A stretch of 64,000 nucleotides of DNA. It comes from Eonycteris spelaea. Its lineage: Eukaryota; Chordata; Mammalia; Chiroptera; Pteropodidae. Positions 1-12,689 of this stretch are shown here, one piece after another. Each line of letters begins with the position of its first letter. The stretch's first letter is position 1. The translations under genes and the position numbers were made by a program. Under the pieces are notes generated by a model. It worked only from the letters and a program-made list of their open reading frames with translations, had not been told where the DNA came from and ran no database searches. The stretch is taken from the NCBI GenBank assembly GCA_003508835.1, contig PUFA01000021.1, positions 6,798,501 through 6,862,500 on the forward strand, read 5' to 3'.

Positions 1-868
1 ATACTCATGCGTATTTATCCTAACGGGCAAGAACCACATACAGGAAAGGACCTCTGACTTGCTTGAGAAAGTCACTGAGAGCAGCTTCTTCACTCATTGC
101 ATGTTGGAAGTCAACACGATAAAGCGGTTACTTCTTGGTCTAACTGTGCTAACCATTGATTGCAACACTGAGACACTGCAATTAATTTGCAGAAAAAGAT
201 ACCATCGCAAAACCTTAAATAGCCCCAAACCTTTATTATTACTAATTGCATATACAACTCCCAATTCATTCATGTTGCACCAGCTTTCTAATCCTGCTCC
301 ATCTCTCTCCAAACTACATTACATAACTTGCTTTCATGTCGCATTGAACACATTATCTCATTATACACAAACGTCCTAAAACCTCTTAAAATGTTTTACC
401 CTTGCATACGGTCCCTCATGTGGACCTATGAATGGCTTATGCTAACTCAACTTACAAACACCCAGATCACCGAGGAGATAATTTTTCTAGATCTATTTGC
501 TTTACTTTCAGTTTTTCTATCTTAATTTAAGTTTCTTTAGGATAGGGACTGATCTCTTTTAAAATCAGCACTTTTTGGTCTTGGCAAATAACAGGCTCAA
601 TAAAATTAGCTGGGTGCTTCTCAGCTGGATCATTAATGGCTCAAGTTTAGGGTCCACTGTTGGCTATGCACTATAGATTACTGGTAGACTAGCAGACATT
701 CTGCAATTTATGTGGTAGTTCAATTCCTATGTAGTTCACAAATTTGAAATGAAAGATTAATTATACATTACTTTCTTCAATTTTGCAAAAGCTCTGGAAG
801 AACCGTGTTTTTCAGTTACTCTCCATGGATTTATTTAATGAGGGTTTCTTTCTTAGTTATTTCAAACT
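1..868. other. AT-rich sequence without recognised features
   Basis: No gene, RNA or recognisable repeat was seen here. The open frames at 59-379 and 94-312 overlap on opposite strands and resemble no protein family I know. The stretch is non-coding and stops where the Tigger terminal sequence begins. Confidence 0.5.
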
Positions 869-1698
869 ATACTTGACCCTTGAACAACACAGACGTTAGG
901 GGCATGGACCACCACACTGTTGGAAGTCTCATATAAATTTAGACTCCCCTAAATTTAACTACTAATGACTTACTGTTGACTGGAAGCCCTACCAATAACA
1001 TGCATAGTTGATTAACACATATTGTATATGTTATATGCATTTTATACTGTATTCTTACAATAAAGTAAGCTAGAGAAAAGGAAGTGTTATTAAGAAAATT
1101 ATGAGGAAGAGAATATAGTATTGTATTGTATTTATCGATACCATAATTATACATTGTCTGTTTAGAAGATTGTTTCTGTCAGTATCCACATCAGTCTTTT
1201 CTTATATGATACAAAACACTGTAGACATTATATGTATTACTAACACTAGATATCACAAATAAAAAGAAAATGGGCAAAATAAATTTATATTTATTTACAG
1301 GTGTAATCATTCATACATTGATGATGAAGCAGCAGTGATAGGATTGCTTTATAGTGTAATCGATATAATTACTTCATGGTAGCCTAACCTATACACTAAT
1401 GATTGAATCATTATAAAATGTTTGTGGCAATACAGTGTTACAGTCATATTCATAATACAGCATTAGAAATATTGTTACATTAAAAAAAACCTATGAAGGT
1501 AGGCTGATACACTATTTCTTCTCTGATTATGAGATAGAGAGGCTTACTGTGAAGTAATGTAAGTCTTTGAAATCAAATTTATGAAAGAGTAAGAAAACTA
1601 ACACATTATTAATTTTATATTAAATATAAAATTATGCCTATGTAAGAATAGGCTACAGCCACTTCCACACAAGTCTTTCACACAATGCTCCACTTATG

Positions 1699-1744
<46 letters not shown>

Positions 1745-1752
1745 AATGATGA
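1699..1752. repeat. (GAT)n microsatellite
   Basis: Roughly 15 tandem GAT units, ending with a TGATAATGAT interruption. It lies in the 3' non-coding part of the Tigger relic. The apparent poly-aspartate reading frame here is a product of the repeat. Confidence 0.95.
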
Positions 1753-1858
1753 CACAAAACATCTCATTAAGTTTTCCTGTATGGTTATTAGGTTATTACA
1801 GGAAGAGTCACACACACTACAGATAAGTTTGTTATCTGTACAACATGATAATTATTTA

Positions 1859-2996
1859 CTATTTATTAACCGGAAGTGAGTCATCATAAAGGTCTTCATC
1901 CTCATTTTCATGTTGAGTAGGCTGAGAAGGAGGAAGAAAGAAGGAGGCTGATCTTGCAAACTCAGGGGGGACAGGGTTCAAAGAGGCGAGGTTGGTGGAA
2001 GGAGACACAGGCACACTCGGTGTAACCTTAGAGAGATACATCATAATTTCTGTATGACTTTTTTTTTTGCTGTTTCACTTCTCTAAAAAATATTTCTGTA
2101 TGGTATCAATCTCCTTTTTCCACTGTCTGCTTTAGTTTAAGTGTTCTTATCATAGAAAAGTCCATGCCGTAAAAGAAGTCAAAAGCAGACTTGAGTAATT
2201 GGAACCTTTCTGCCAGATTGCCTAATGTCAGTTTTCTGGCACTGCTTTTTCCATCGTCCGGCACTGATTCGGAAGCACTAATCTCTACCAAGTCGTCTTC
2301 TGTTGGGTCCTCTGCTGTGATGCCTATTAGCTCTATAGTTTCTCTAAGATCCATTCCTTGGGACCCTTCACTCCACTACCACATTCTTTTTGCCATATTC
2401 TCAATCTCATGATTTCTGGCTTTGTACTAAATCCTATGAAGCCATTTCCTCCAGCAGGAATTTATTGTTCCGGGCTTGATGGCTTTCATCACTTTTTCTA
2501 TAACAATGGAGTCTTCCGTTGTCTAATCCTTCCCAACTTGCATGATGTTCTCTTTATCAGGGTTCTCCTCCGTAGAGTTGACAGTCCTTTCCACAGAAGG
2601 ATGTACAACAAGTCTTAAAGGTCTTCATGAACCCCGATCTATAGAGTGAGTTACAGACCTTGTGTTTGGGGGCAGGTAAACCATTTCGGCACCTTTGGTG
2701 TTGAGCTCGTGGGTTTCTGGGTGACCAGGGCTGGTGTCCAACATTGACAGAACTTTTAAGAGTTAGTCCCTTGCTGACAAGGTACTTCCTGATTCCAGGA
2801 ACAAAGCAGCATTGAAATCAACCCAGGGAAGGGTTCTCATTGCCAGTCTGTTTGCCGGCAGCTGAAAGGCTGTAGCTGATGTCATCTTACCCTGCAAGAC
2901 TTGAGTGTTAGCAGCTCCATAGGTTAGGGCTGTTCTGGACATAAACCCAACTGCATGTGAACGAAAGAGTAGAGTCAGCCAGTTTAAGAGTTGCAC
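1859..2996 (-). pseudogene. Tigger transposase remnant (C-terminal half)
   Basis: Tigger transposases are DDE enzymes that cut and paste the element at TA sites. In the relic the catalytic-core motif is still readable at 2715-2741 (minus strand) as LDTSPGHPE, where the family has LDNAPGHPE; the catalytic aspartate is kept and the following N is changed. Next come recognisable pieces GAEMVYLPPNT and NIMQVGKD, then the C-terminal segment in open frames 2106-2354 (KLTLGNLAERFQLLKSAFDF, FSMIRTLKLKQTVE) and 1859-2044 (KVTPSVPVSPST and an acidic tail). Reading frame changes occur, one of them at an A-run near 2755, and several stops separate the segments, so no intact protein can be made. The N-terminal CENP-B-type DNA-binding region was not found. 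Confidence 0.85.
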
Positions 2997-2998
2997 AC

Positions 2999-4282
2999 CC
3001 CATATTTCATATCGACATTTTTGATATGTTTAATTGGAAGCATTTGTACTTTTTTAGGCACTGATGAATTTTACATTATATAGTCATATATAGTAAATGG
3101 AATAAAGCATTATCATCAACTTTTACTTAATAATAATATATTATAAAATAAACAGGATTAAAAGATGACAAAATGCAAACTTGTCATTGTTGGGCAACTG
3201 AACCTGCTGGTAAAGGGCTATTAACGGGTAGGAAAAATATGCACATACTGTGAATGTGTAAAAGCTGAATTTTATTGTAAAAGTGATCCCAAGACCTGAG
3301 ATAAGTCTGAAGTTGAAAGTAGATCTTATAGAAGCAACATGAAATTTTTGTATAACATTCAAACAAAGCTTCTGTCAAGAATTTATTGAATTTTCCTAAG
3401 ACAAGGATTAATTATATTTTCATTACAAGCATTCACTTTAGTAGCTAAAGGAGAAAAATAGAATAAAATTATGGAGTTATCATTCAAAGTTGATCTCTTC
3501 TCTGTAGAAACTGAAAGAAGTCACAGTTATCCTGAGGCTCATAAAATGTGATGAAAAGTTATGACAAATATTCTCAACAAAAAGCAAAACCAAGTTTTGG
3601 GGAAAATTCTTTTGCCTAATGGCATGATTATTGTATGATATTGATGTCATACCATATGGCAGAAAATATATTCTGTTTATCAAAAACATTGCTGATACCT
3701 TATACATGTCAGATTTTTAAAAATGATTAGATATTACTGTCATATTAAAATTTCTTAAAGTACTTAGATGAATATTAATAATTACTTTGTAGAATCAAAT
3801 GCAATCAAATTGTATATTAGAAATTCAACCCCAATTCTCAGTTTTCTCCTAATTTGAAAAAGTCTTTCAGATTTTGCAAGTTATTTTATTATCCCCAGAA
3901 CATCTAATGATACATTTCGAGTGGAATTTCGTAAGAAAGATCTCTGTGGTGTGGGGGTCCATTTTACATTTACATTTTTACTCAAGGCCTCTGTAATTTT
4001 TTATTGATGAAATCCTCCTTGGTAACTATACTGTTTCGAAGTTTTGGCCTTCTTAACACCATTTTATTTTCATAAGAGCAATTAGTAACAAGTGATTGAG
4101 AAAGGAAAAAGACATTTCAACATTGTAGAAGGTGGGGTAATGAGTTGATTAGAAAATGTGAATCGAGACAACAGATCATTTACTACACTGGTTAGGTGAG
4201 ACACAGAGGCCACGTATTTCAGGAGTCAGGTTACTCCAGGCACTTGCTGTGTTTGTACAGATGAAAAAGGTCACTGTGTGGA
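2999..4282. other. Unique AT-rich sequence
   Basis: No gene or clear repeat was recognised. Overlapping short minus-strand frames at 3141-3378 and 3480-3707 have no family resemblance and no codon-like pattern. Confidence 0.5.
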
Positions 4283-4456
4283 ACGGTGGCTCTCAAAATG
4301 TAATCTACAGACTAGCAGCCTAGGTACCTGGGGACTTTTAGAAAAACAAATTCTAAGGTATGTTTCTAGAACTGATGAATCTGCTCTCTGGAGGGAAAGC
4401 CTATCCTGGGTCTTAGCAGAACCTCCAAATAATCTTGATGTGTGCTAAAGAGTGTC
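4283..4456 (+). mobile_element. MER5-like hAT-Charlie MITE
   Basis: The sequence runs from a GGTGGCTCTCAAAATGTA-type start through ACTAGCAGCC and CCTGGGGACTTTTAGAAA to CTTGATGTGTGCTAAAG. This is the order of blocks in the MER5-type non-autonomous hAT elements (consensus begins near CAGTGGTTCTCAAA). The distal terminal repeat is eroded. Such elements are non-coding fossils. Confidence 0.6.
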
Positions 4457-7345
4457 TGTATAAACTCACTTGTAAAAATAAGTGGATACTGTTAAGAGAA
4501 TGGGACTTTGAAATTGAGATATTTGGAGGCAGTATATTAGGCTGTAGAAGTGAATATTTGATCTGGAATGATGAAAAAAATCCCACAAAATGAGGTCAAG
4601 GAATAGAGAGCAGTTGTTGGACAGATATATATGTGATACATCCATTCATCAAAAATTAATGCGAGAGAACTAACGAAGAGAAAGTCAGTGAGACAGTAGC
4701 AAATAGTTTTAATAAATCTGGAAAAATTGGGACTAAAAGAATACTCCAAAGGAGTTATGTTCCTAAAAAATGAAAAATGCATTCTTAAGTAACAAAAATG
4801 AGCAATGGATGCACTGTTTCACCTCCATGCACCGTGATACATTGGATGCGACAAAACCTTAAATGAAAAACAAATAAACAAAAATAGCCATGAACGGGTA
4901 GGTCAGCAGGAGATATGTGGCTCAGCAATGTAGACATTCTGTCTCTTTATGAAATATATAGATTTAGTTTCCCCAGTAGGGAATTTTTATTTTAGAAAAG
5001 AAAATATATGACATCTTGAGGAAAGCATCAAATTATGCTGTGTCCAAGGAGGGGTCGAAATAGGAATTTGTCTTTTCATGATGGTGCTGTAGTAAAAAGA
5101 AAAAATCCAAAAACAAAAACTAAATATTTATATTTGCACTTTGACGTAGATCAGCCTGTTACTTTTTAAAACTCTTTACTCAATTTCCACATAATCACAG
5201 ATTCCTTTTAGGACTAATTCCTCAAAAATAAAGTCCTTCATCACTCTTAATCTCTTATTATTTTCTTGATCACTTATTATCCAGACATTTTTTATTCATT
5301 CCACTTGCCAGTCCCCTGCATTTTCATATGCTTTTAATTATTTTTTCATATCATCTACTCCCCTGTAGATGTTATGTGAGGTTACAGGCTTCACTTTGTT
5401 GCTCTTGCTATCATTAATTCTGAGAATAGTTTCTGATACGTTGTCAACTCCCAGCTATTTTTGCTGGATAAATGAATAAGCATATTAGTAACCCTGGTTT
5501 TGCTGCTATACTCATATAATTCCTCCATTAGGTAGCATGGTATCAGAAATCATTGATGCTGACAATTATGACCAATTTCTTAGCCACTGCAATATTTTTA
5601 AACAGTGTCTGAGGGAAAAGTTATGCCACTTTCATTAGATATCCGAAGAGGTTTGTGAGGAAAAAACATAAGAACCATTGTTAGGGAAAATCAATTTAAA
5701 AACAAGACAAAGCCCTTAAAATCATCTTTACATATAAAAAAAGTATAAAAGTAAAAGACCAAATGATGATATCTCATTACCACCTTTAACAATAGTCTGT
5801 GCATTTACATATATTATAACTAAATATGTAAATGATCCATTTTACATATTAACATGACTTGCATTTTTACTCAATGATACGATATGGACGTAAACCCCAT
5901 GATAATAAATGGGCTAACTTTATTATATTCAACAGATATGTGACATTACAATGCACATTTCAGTCATACAGTTAATAAATATTAAGTGCTAGAACTTTGT
6001 TTCTAATACCATAGAATAAATAATGCAAAAATGTATATAGTTTAATGATTTTCTATTTATGATAAATTCTGTCACAATCAAAAAGCCTTCTATATAATGT
6101 ATAAAATTCCATTTTCTGTGGTTTTTATATCATTACTATTTCTGACTTTATATTAGTAACTTTACTATGGGAAATATTTAAAGTTAAAACAGAGCTGAAA
6201 TGATAGGATAGATATGTTCAAACTTGTTTGCAGTTTAATGGAAATTCAATAATAGCTACTATATTGAAAACAATCTGGTATGTAAGACCCATATAACAGA
6301 ATCCACCATTGTCACCACTGTCACTGTTTTCCACTGTCACTGGCAGATAAGGGTAGATCATGGCCAGTCACTGAGATGAAAGCTATTTTGTACAATTAGG
6401 GTAAAAATGTAAATAAACTCTGCATCTGAATTAATTTGACTGACTTGATAACTATCTTGAGAAAATTCATTTTCCTCATTGGTAAATCAGGGTTTTGATA
6501 ACTTAGGTAGTATCATTGCAAGGATAACACAAAGACCTTGCAAAGTAAAAAATTCAATGGATTTTCACTCCCTTTCCCATGGTACCTCTATTTTTCAAAT
6601 AAAAAAGATATTTAATAATTTTTAGGTAAAACATTCTGTTTTTCTAGTACAGAATAATTGGGGCATAATGCAAGGATCTTTGCGTAAAGGCCTTGGGAGT
6701 ATGTTTATCAGTCTTGGCAGAATTAGACCTGAGTTAAGTCCGACACCTCCTGGGTAAATGGTGGTTAAACTCACTTTGAGAATTAGCTTTCAGAGTTTGA
6801 CCATTGCTGATAGCTGCGGAGTGTTGCAATTTACTCGGGATCTGTGACTAATTCTATTTATTCATGCTGTTCTGTGTTGGAACGATTGGCCACATTGCTC
6901 AGTTCATTATAGGTAAATTCGCCTGGAGCTTATAGGATGACCACCACGGTAATCAAGGCATATAATTTCTGCCATCCCATCTAGTGAAAAATAAATTTTC
7001 GGCTTCTCAAATATCTTTCCTGAAAATAATAAAGACTTTTCCAAAAAATGTCATGCAAACATTGTCTGTGGCCGGATTTCCAGTATATTCCTGTTCATGA
7101 CCAAATTTATGACAGGGAAAATGGTTTTGTCACTAGAACAGCCATGACACTTACTGGGCAATGAAGTTTTTCTCCTTGTCCTTAACTCCTTAAAAGTCCT
7201 CCAAACATAGATGAACAAAAGTTGGTGCATTGCTTTATTTCCATGAATTGTCAGAATTTAATGTCTGAGAAAGAAAATCTCAGATGCTATTTTTAAAATG
7301 TAGTTTCATCAAAGCAACACTCTGACTAAACCCAGAGTACAGAGC
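4457..7345. other. Mostly unique sequence; one possible L2 piece and a candidate conserved element
   Basis: No gene seen. A weak L2-like stretch lies at about 5255-5485. From about 6660 to 7090 the sequence is less AT-rich and keeps many CpGs, without a recognisable repeat (see findings). The rest is AT-rich DNA. Confidence 0.45.
5255..5485 (+). mobile_element. Possible L2 3'-end fragment
   Basis: The tail TTTTTGCTGGATAAATGAATAAG and the preceding TTGTTGCTC...CTATCATTAATTCTGAGAATAG follow the block order of L2 3' ends (usual tail: CTCAATAAATATTTGTTGAATGAATGAA). Divergence is high and the call is tentative. Confidence 0.35.
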
Positions 7346-7374
7346 TGAAAAAAAAAAAAGAAAGAAAGAAAAAC
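7346..7374. repeat. A-rich / (GAAA)n simple repeat
   Basis: A run of 12 A followed by GAAA units. No flanking SINE or L1 body was recognised, so it is not clearly a retroposon tail. Confidence 0.9.
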
Positions 7375-7388
7375 TGTCATTCCTGCAT

Positions 7389-7457
7389 ACATTTAAATGG
7401 CAGAGTCACAGGAAATGTGAATGATGGTTTTAGCCTCTCCATTTGCCATTTAAATGT
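7389..7457. repeat. 14-bp perfect inverted repeat
   Basis: ACATTTAAATGGCA at 7389-7402 is matched by its exact reverse complement TGCCATTTAAATGT at 7444-7457, separated by 41 bases. Each arm contains the self-complementary ATTTAAAT. No terminal repeat of a known element was recognised. Confidence 0.85.
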
Positions 7458-10384
7458 TTCCATTGCCAGGGAATATGCTCTTAGTAAACTCTTTTCTTTG
7501 CGTCACCTTAGGAAATTAAACTTCAAAATATATTAAATTATAAGGAAAAATCGTGATGGGGTAAAAATTAGATAGGAGAGAACGCTGCAGCGCAACAGAG
7601 TCTTCTGTTATTCTTACGCGGATCCCGAAGAGTGTAGCAGAGCAGAACAGACCGGAAAAGCATGGTGGCCACCACTCTCACCAGCCATACTTTCTTTCTG
7701 TGACTTGACACCATGCCAGGGTGTTACAGCAGATGGGGTGCCACCCAACCCTCGTTTCCAGGATTGACTGCTGTAACCCCAACTGATGGACATCTTACGC
7801 ACACCAGTCATTCTGCTTTCTTGGAATTTCACAAAAATTTCATGTTTCTAGATGCTGTGCAGACTTAAATGACAGAATAAAGGCATTGTTTCAGTGAACT
7901 GTGATGTGCCCCCACAGTTTGCCAACCTCTCATCTGAGAGTGACACGTTTACATAGAGTACAATTAATTACCTGCCAGAATGAAAACCCAAGTATCAGTT
8001 GGAAATCCTCAAAATGTGATGTGTGGAGGCAGGGAGACATATGATTCAACTACAGAAAAGAGTTTTATTCAGAGATTTGTAAGCCAGCAGCAAATTATGT
8101 TTTAACATTAGGAACTTTATAGCATGGTTCAAACGCTGCGCACAAAGAGAAACAGGAAACTATTTAATGCCCGTCCTGGCACACTTCCTTCATACTCTGT
8201 AACCATTTTGTCACCTTCATGTAGAAAATCCTTGAAAACGTTTTCTGTGATTCTAATTCTATACAAACTAATTTGTAGTAATTGCTGCTTTTGTCTCTGT
8301 TTTGTTTTAGAATCACAAAAGCCTCTGAAACTTCTCTGACACTTGTAGGTATGTCTTTGTGGATTGCAGAAGAAAAAGAAATGTGTGGCCACAGCCACAC
8401 ATTATATGTTAGGGTGGATGGGGTGGCAGCGACTGTGCAAAAAATTCTTAAGTTCATAATTTCCGTGACAAATATATGACCGAAATCTTACCCATATAAA
8501 GCGTTTTACACTAATACATAGATAGTATAAATATATGAATTTCAGCATTGAGACATGATAGACTGACAATGGCCATCTTTCACACGAGCTAGAAAAATGA
8601 CGTTTCTATGAAGCATAAGAAGGAAAATATAGTTACGATAAAAAATAGATAAGAAAATCTCCCCTGGCGTTCTGGCTAAAAATGTCTGGATAGCACATTT
8701 ATCAGGGGAGGGACATTGCTAACTTTTATTCCTAAAGTTCAGTAAGGTTAATTCAAGCTCATTTGAATATACATAAAATATTTGCATGAATAACATTGTC
8801 ATAAGTGCATTGTTCCACAGGAAAGCAGTTGATTATAGGCTTGAAATATAGTTGTATATGCCCGGCCAATGAACCAAATCGAAAGCTAATGAATTCAGTA
8901 ATCTTAAGAGGGATTAATTAGGTTGGTAATTTTTCATTATGAATTAAGAAATTAAAAAGTGATAAATTATTTTGGTAGCAGATAACGGCAGTCGACAATT
9001 TGTTATAAAATTCTCATAGTATTTATCGTAATAACATTAATTGTTCACAGCTGTCCTATTCTTAAGATAGTTACAAGAATAATTCTATAAAATTTTATTC
9101 AAAAGTAGTATCTTCTCTTTACAGGAAGGGAGCTGAGTGTATAGATACATTATGTAATAAGAAATGTAAGATTAGCTTTTCATGTGCTCATAAATTAGTT
9201 TTACAAGAAGGTCACATCTTTCTATATGATGTCTTAGATAAATCTTTGAAACATTACAGAACTAATTTGAGTAGAATAGAATGCAATTTACCATATTAAT
9301 TAACAACACAGGAAATTTTATTAATATAGATGATGTTATTGTAAACTGAATTCAAATGCAGTTAAGAAAACAATAAAATTCACTCTAACAAAAATAATTA
9401 CACAATTGCATTGGAATTTTCATTATATATTTGGGTTGAACACTTGTTGTTGCTGTCGTCTGTTGTTTGTTTTTCCTATTTAACATTCTTGCCTTAGCAC
9501 ATAGGCAACCACTGACCAAATACTGAGTTATTGGAAGGAACACATTTATTTCGTCTTTCTCCCCCTTATGCTGTGTTTTTTCTCCCTGAAGTCATGCTCT
9601 TTAAATGTGGGAGTTGGAGCGAAATTTAATAAGAATCTGACACACTTTGAGGAGATTTGCTTCTTCACATAGGTTAATTTAATTTCCTTCAAGTTCAGGA
9701 AACGTGTTGCTCTTTTTATCAAACTCACTGCCACAGAGATGATTAATTAAGAATGCATTGGTGATTGCTCTTAAAGTCAAAAAAGTAAAAATAAAAAAGA
9801 AATATAAGACCATCCTCTCCACTCTCTTATTCCTACTGGTACCCACCCAAACCGAGGTTAAGTGCCAGGGTCTGTGTTGTAAAAAGAGGTTGTGAAGTCC
9901 TTCCACTTTCCTGTTCCTTCCTCTCATTAACTCAACCCTAAGTTTAAGGTCCTCCGCTTCTCTTACACTTCTGATTTCCTCCAATTAAACTTGAAGGACT
10001 GGGTCACCTTTCCTGTTCAGTTATTGTCAACAAAATGGGGGCTACAGAATTCACGTCATTATGGCCTCAGCTTAAACTATATTATTTACCATATTTTAAT
10101 ACTAAGCTACCATTATAAAATTAATTGGGGGAGATTCCTAACTTTGAATATTATCTGAAGAATTTACTTTGGTAAATTCTTTACTTTGGTAAATGCTTGC
10201 TTCTTAAAAGTCAGGTACAACTTATTTGTAAAATTCTCTGGTTCAGGCGCATTTATGATATAGTCCAGAGGATTCAGTAGAGGTAATTTTTATTTTGCAA
10301 AGAATATTCATATTGTCTTCAAGTTTCCAGTATGGTGCCATGGGATTGGATAATAATAATTAGTAGTAGTAATCATACATTTGT
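7458..10384. other. Unique sequence, with a GC-richer patch and a TAAT-rich candidate conserved element
   Basis: No gene seen. About 7580-7870 is noticeably richer in GC than its surroundings and has a 72-codon minus-strand frame at 7614-7832 with no recognisable family. About 8870-9060 is rich in TAAT/ATTA motifs with several CpGs. A 17-bp-period near-tandem duplication of TTACTTTGGTAAAT sits at 10164-10194. The remainder is plain AT-rich DNA. Confidence 0.45.
10164..10194. repeat. Two-copy 17-bp-period tandem duplication
   Basis: TTACTTTGGTAAAT occurs at 10164-10177 and again at 10181-10194. Confidence 0.85.
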
Positions 10385-10745
10385 GACATATCTCCTTTAA
10401 CATTCCAAATTTTTCGTATTTTTGCTTTTCTCTCTCACATCAGTCTAATCAGTGGTTTCTCTAATAAATAATTTGTATTTTTCAAGTAACAAGTTATTGA
10501 ATTTATTTATCTATTCGACTGTTTTTTGTATAGTTCATTAATTTCACTATTTATATCTATTAGTTCCCTCATCTTAGTTTCATTTGGTTTACATAGTTGT
10601 TTTTCTAATTTCCTAATGTAGGGACTTCTTTTAGTTCTCATAATTAGCCAGTGTTTATACAGTAAAATAAGATCGACATACTTGAATTATTAAGTCTATT
10701 TTTTCTGTAAGCTTCTGTTAAGTCTGTGAATTGGTTTAAATAAAC
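10385..10745 (-). mobile_element. Probable old L1 ORF2 fragment, antisense
   Basis: The T-rich text (ATTTATCTATTCGACTGTTTTT, TTAGTTTCATTTGGTT, TTTTTCTAATTTCCTAATGTAG) has the cadence and word order of antisense L1 ORF2 near the endonuclease/RT junction. Divergence is high and no frame survives. Confidence 0.5.
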
Positions 10746-12689
10746 AATGTGGCTCTTTTAAAAGATAAATAAAGACAGTGGGAAAACATCCAACAGAGGA
10801 CAGAATTCAGTGGAGAGTGTGCTTTCACAAAAATGCCATCCTGGAGGGGTAGAATTAGGATGTTGAGGCTTTCCAGCAAGAGAGCCATCACCAAACTTTT
10901 CTAAGAATGCAGAAAATAGCAGATACCACAGACTTAGCTGCTCAAGGTGCCAGAAACGGGGTTTACAGTTGAGGATTTAAAGAGAAAAATTCTGGTAGCA
11001 GGCTATCATAGAACACCACAATATTTGAGCAGACACTCTTCACAGATCTCTGGCTATTATATAAATTACGAATCTGTTAGTGAGTGGCCAGGGCCAGACA
11101 GAATCAGTAGGGAGAGAGAGTTTGAAAGACAGAGCTGCATGGTGTGAGATGTTTGAGTTTTTCATTTTTATAACTGAGTGCATTCCTAAAACTCTGAAGC
11201 TCGGGAAGCAGAAAGCTGAAGCCCTCTGGTTTTAAAATGTCAGCCGCCTGTCTGAGGCTGGCAGCGAGCTGTAATTTACACAGGAATCAGAGAATGCCCC
11301 AAAGGGTTGAGATACCAGCAGTGGTGGGAGACTAGAAGAGCATGGTATCAGTTTCTGTGAAATGCAGGGAAGAAAAATTTTACTGTTTGAGTTCGAGAAA
11401 ATTATCTGCCATCTAAAACTGCAGTTATAATGGTGTATTTCCCAATGTCCAATTTTCAACTCAAAATTATTAGACATGGAAAGACATAGGGAAAGGAGAT
11501 ATATATTAAAGAAAAGAGACAATGGAAAGAGATTCAAGCAGCTCCAGGGACTGGTTTAGCAGATAAAGACCAAAACAGCTATCAAATATATTTAAAGAAA
11601 TAAAGAAAAGTATTTTAAAATAAAGGAAAATACAGATTGAGATAAGTGATATCAAGAGAAATTTAAATGCATTTTTAAAAATAAAATTTTCAAAGTTAAA
11701 ATAATTTATTTTTTAAAATACTGTATAGGCTCATAGCAGACTAGAGAAAACAAATAACATGTGACCTTAAAAATACAACAAAGGAACGATACCCTCTCTG
11801 GAAAACAAAAAAATTGAAGAAATATGAACGGGTTTTCATTTCCATCAATGACGTCATAGGTGAAACCAGATTCACCCCTCTTTTTTAAACAACTAAAAAA
11901 ACAAATGGAATATAATATGAAACAATTGACTTCAGACATTGCACAACCAAAAAGGGGACAATGACTGCTGAGAGGACTGTCCTAGCTTACTACTGCAAAG
12001 AGTTACCAGACCTGGCATAGAAAGCAGAAACCAAAAGAACCTTGAGGTCTTGCTGAGTCGAGTTCATAATGCAGGGAGGTCAAATTGGCTTAATTTTCAG
12101 CCCAGAGTAGAGAGCATCAAGCCACAGAGGGGAAAAAGAAATCAGGGTTCTCTGCGGGGGTTCGCTAGACTCTTTGGCTGAAAACTGATCTGCACATTAT
12201 GGGAGGAAATTACCAATGCCTAGGAAACGTTCATCACACATTCTCCCTCAGGTTTTGTTTCCCTGAAAATGTCCTCCTTGTTTTCATTTTGAAAGACTAA
12301 ATTAAGAACATTTGCATGGTACCCAATCATTTATTTAGTGACGTTCATTGCATTGCAGGATTTTTGAAGATACTGTCACACTGTTTTTAACTTCCATTGT
12401 TTATATCCACAATTCCATCGTCGGAGTGTAGATTAAATGATTTTCTGTGAAGAATCTTGCAGGTTTTGGTTTTGCTTAGGTGTTCCGCAGTGTACTGCAA
12501 TATCCTGGGTTATGTTTTCTTTTTGTGAATCCTGCTTGGCATCTGTATTTTTCATAAACTGGTTCCTTCCAACATATTTGGAAAATCTTTGGCATTTTTT
12601 TAGTTGCTGATTCTGACCTATTTTCTCCCTTCTAGTTCTTGAAAAATAAAATAAAAACAATAGCAAAAACAATGTTAGTGGGCATTTCG
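10746..12689. other. Purine-rich to AT-rich sequence, possibly old L1-derived in part
   Basis: About 10780-11150 and 11250-11700 are purine-rich on the plus strand (GAAAGAGATTCAAG, AAAGAAATAAAGAAAAG) in a way that can mark decayed L1 5' UTR or ORF1 sequence, but no diagnostic block was found. No gene seen. Confidence 0.35.

Larger units (their letters stand above)
869..2998 (-). mobile_element. Degenerate Tigger (pogo-like, TcMar) DNA transposon
   Basis: Read on the minus strand, the right end of the element carries the Tigger-type terminal motif GTTCAAGGGTCAA, preceded by the long AT-rich 3' non-coding part typical of these elements. Further upstream is a decayed transposase region (about 1859-2996). 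A TA dinucleotide abuts the terminal sequence near 869, as expected for TcMar insertion. Only the C-terminal part of the transposase is recognisable, so the element is 5'-truncated or internally deleted; the boundary near 2998 is approximate. A GAT microsatellite has grown inside the 3' non-coding part. Tigger elements are fossils in placental mammals and no function is implied. Confidence 0.85.

Noticed and set aside
1685..1879. Frame with a run of aspartates, suggesting an acidic protein
   Set aside because: It is translated GAT microsatellite inside a Tigger relic.
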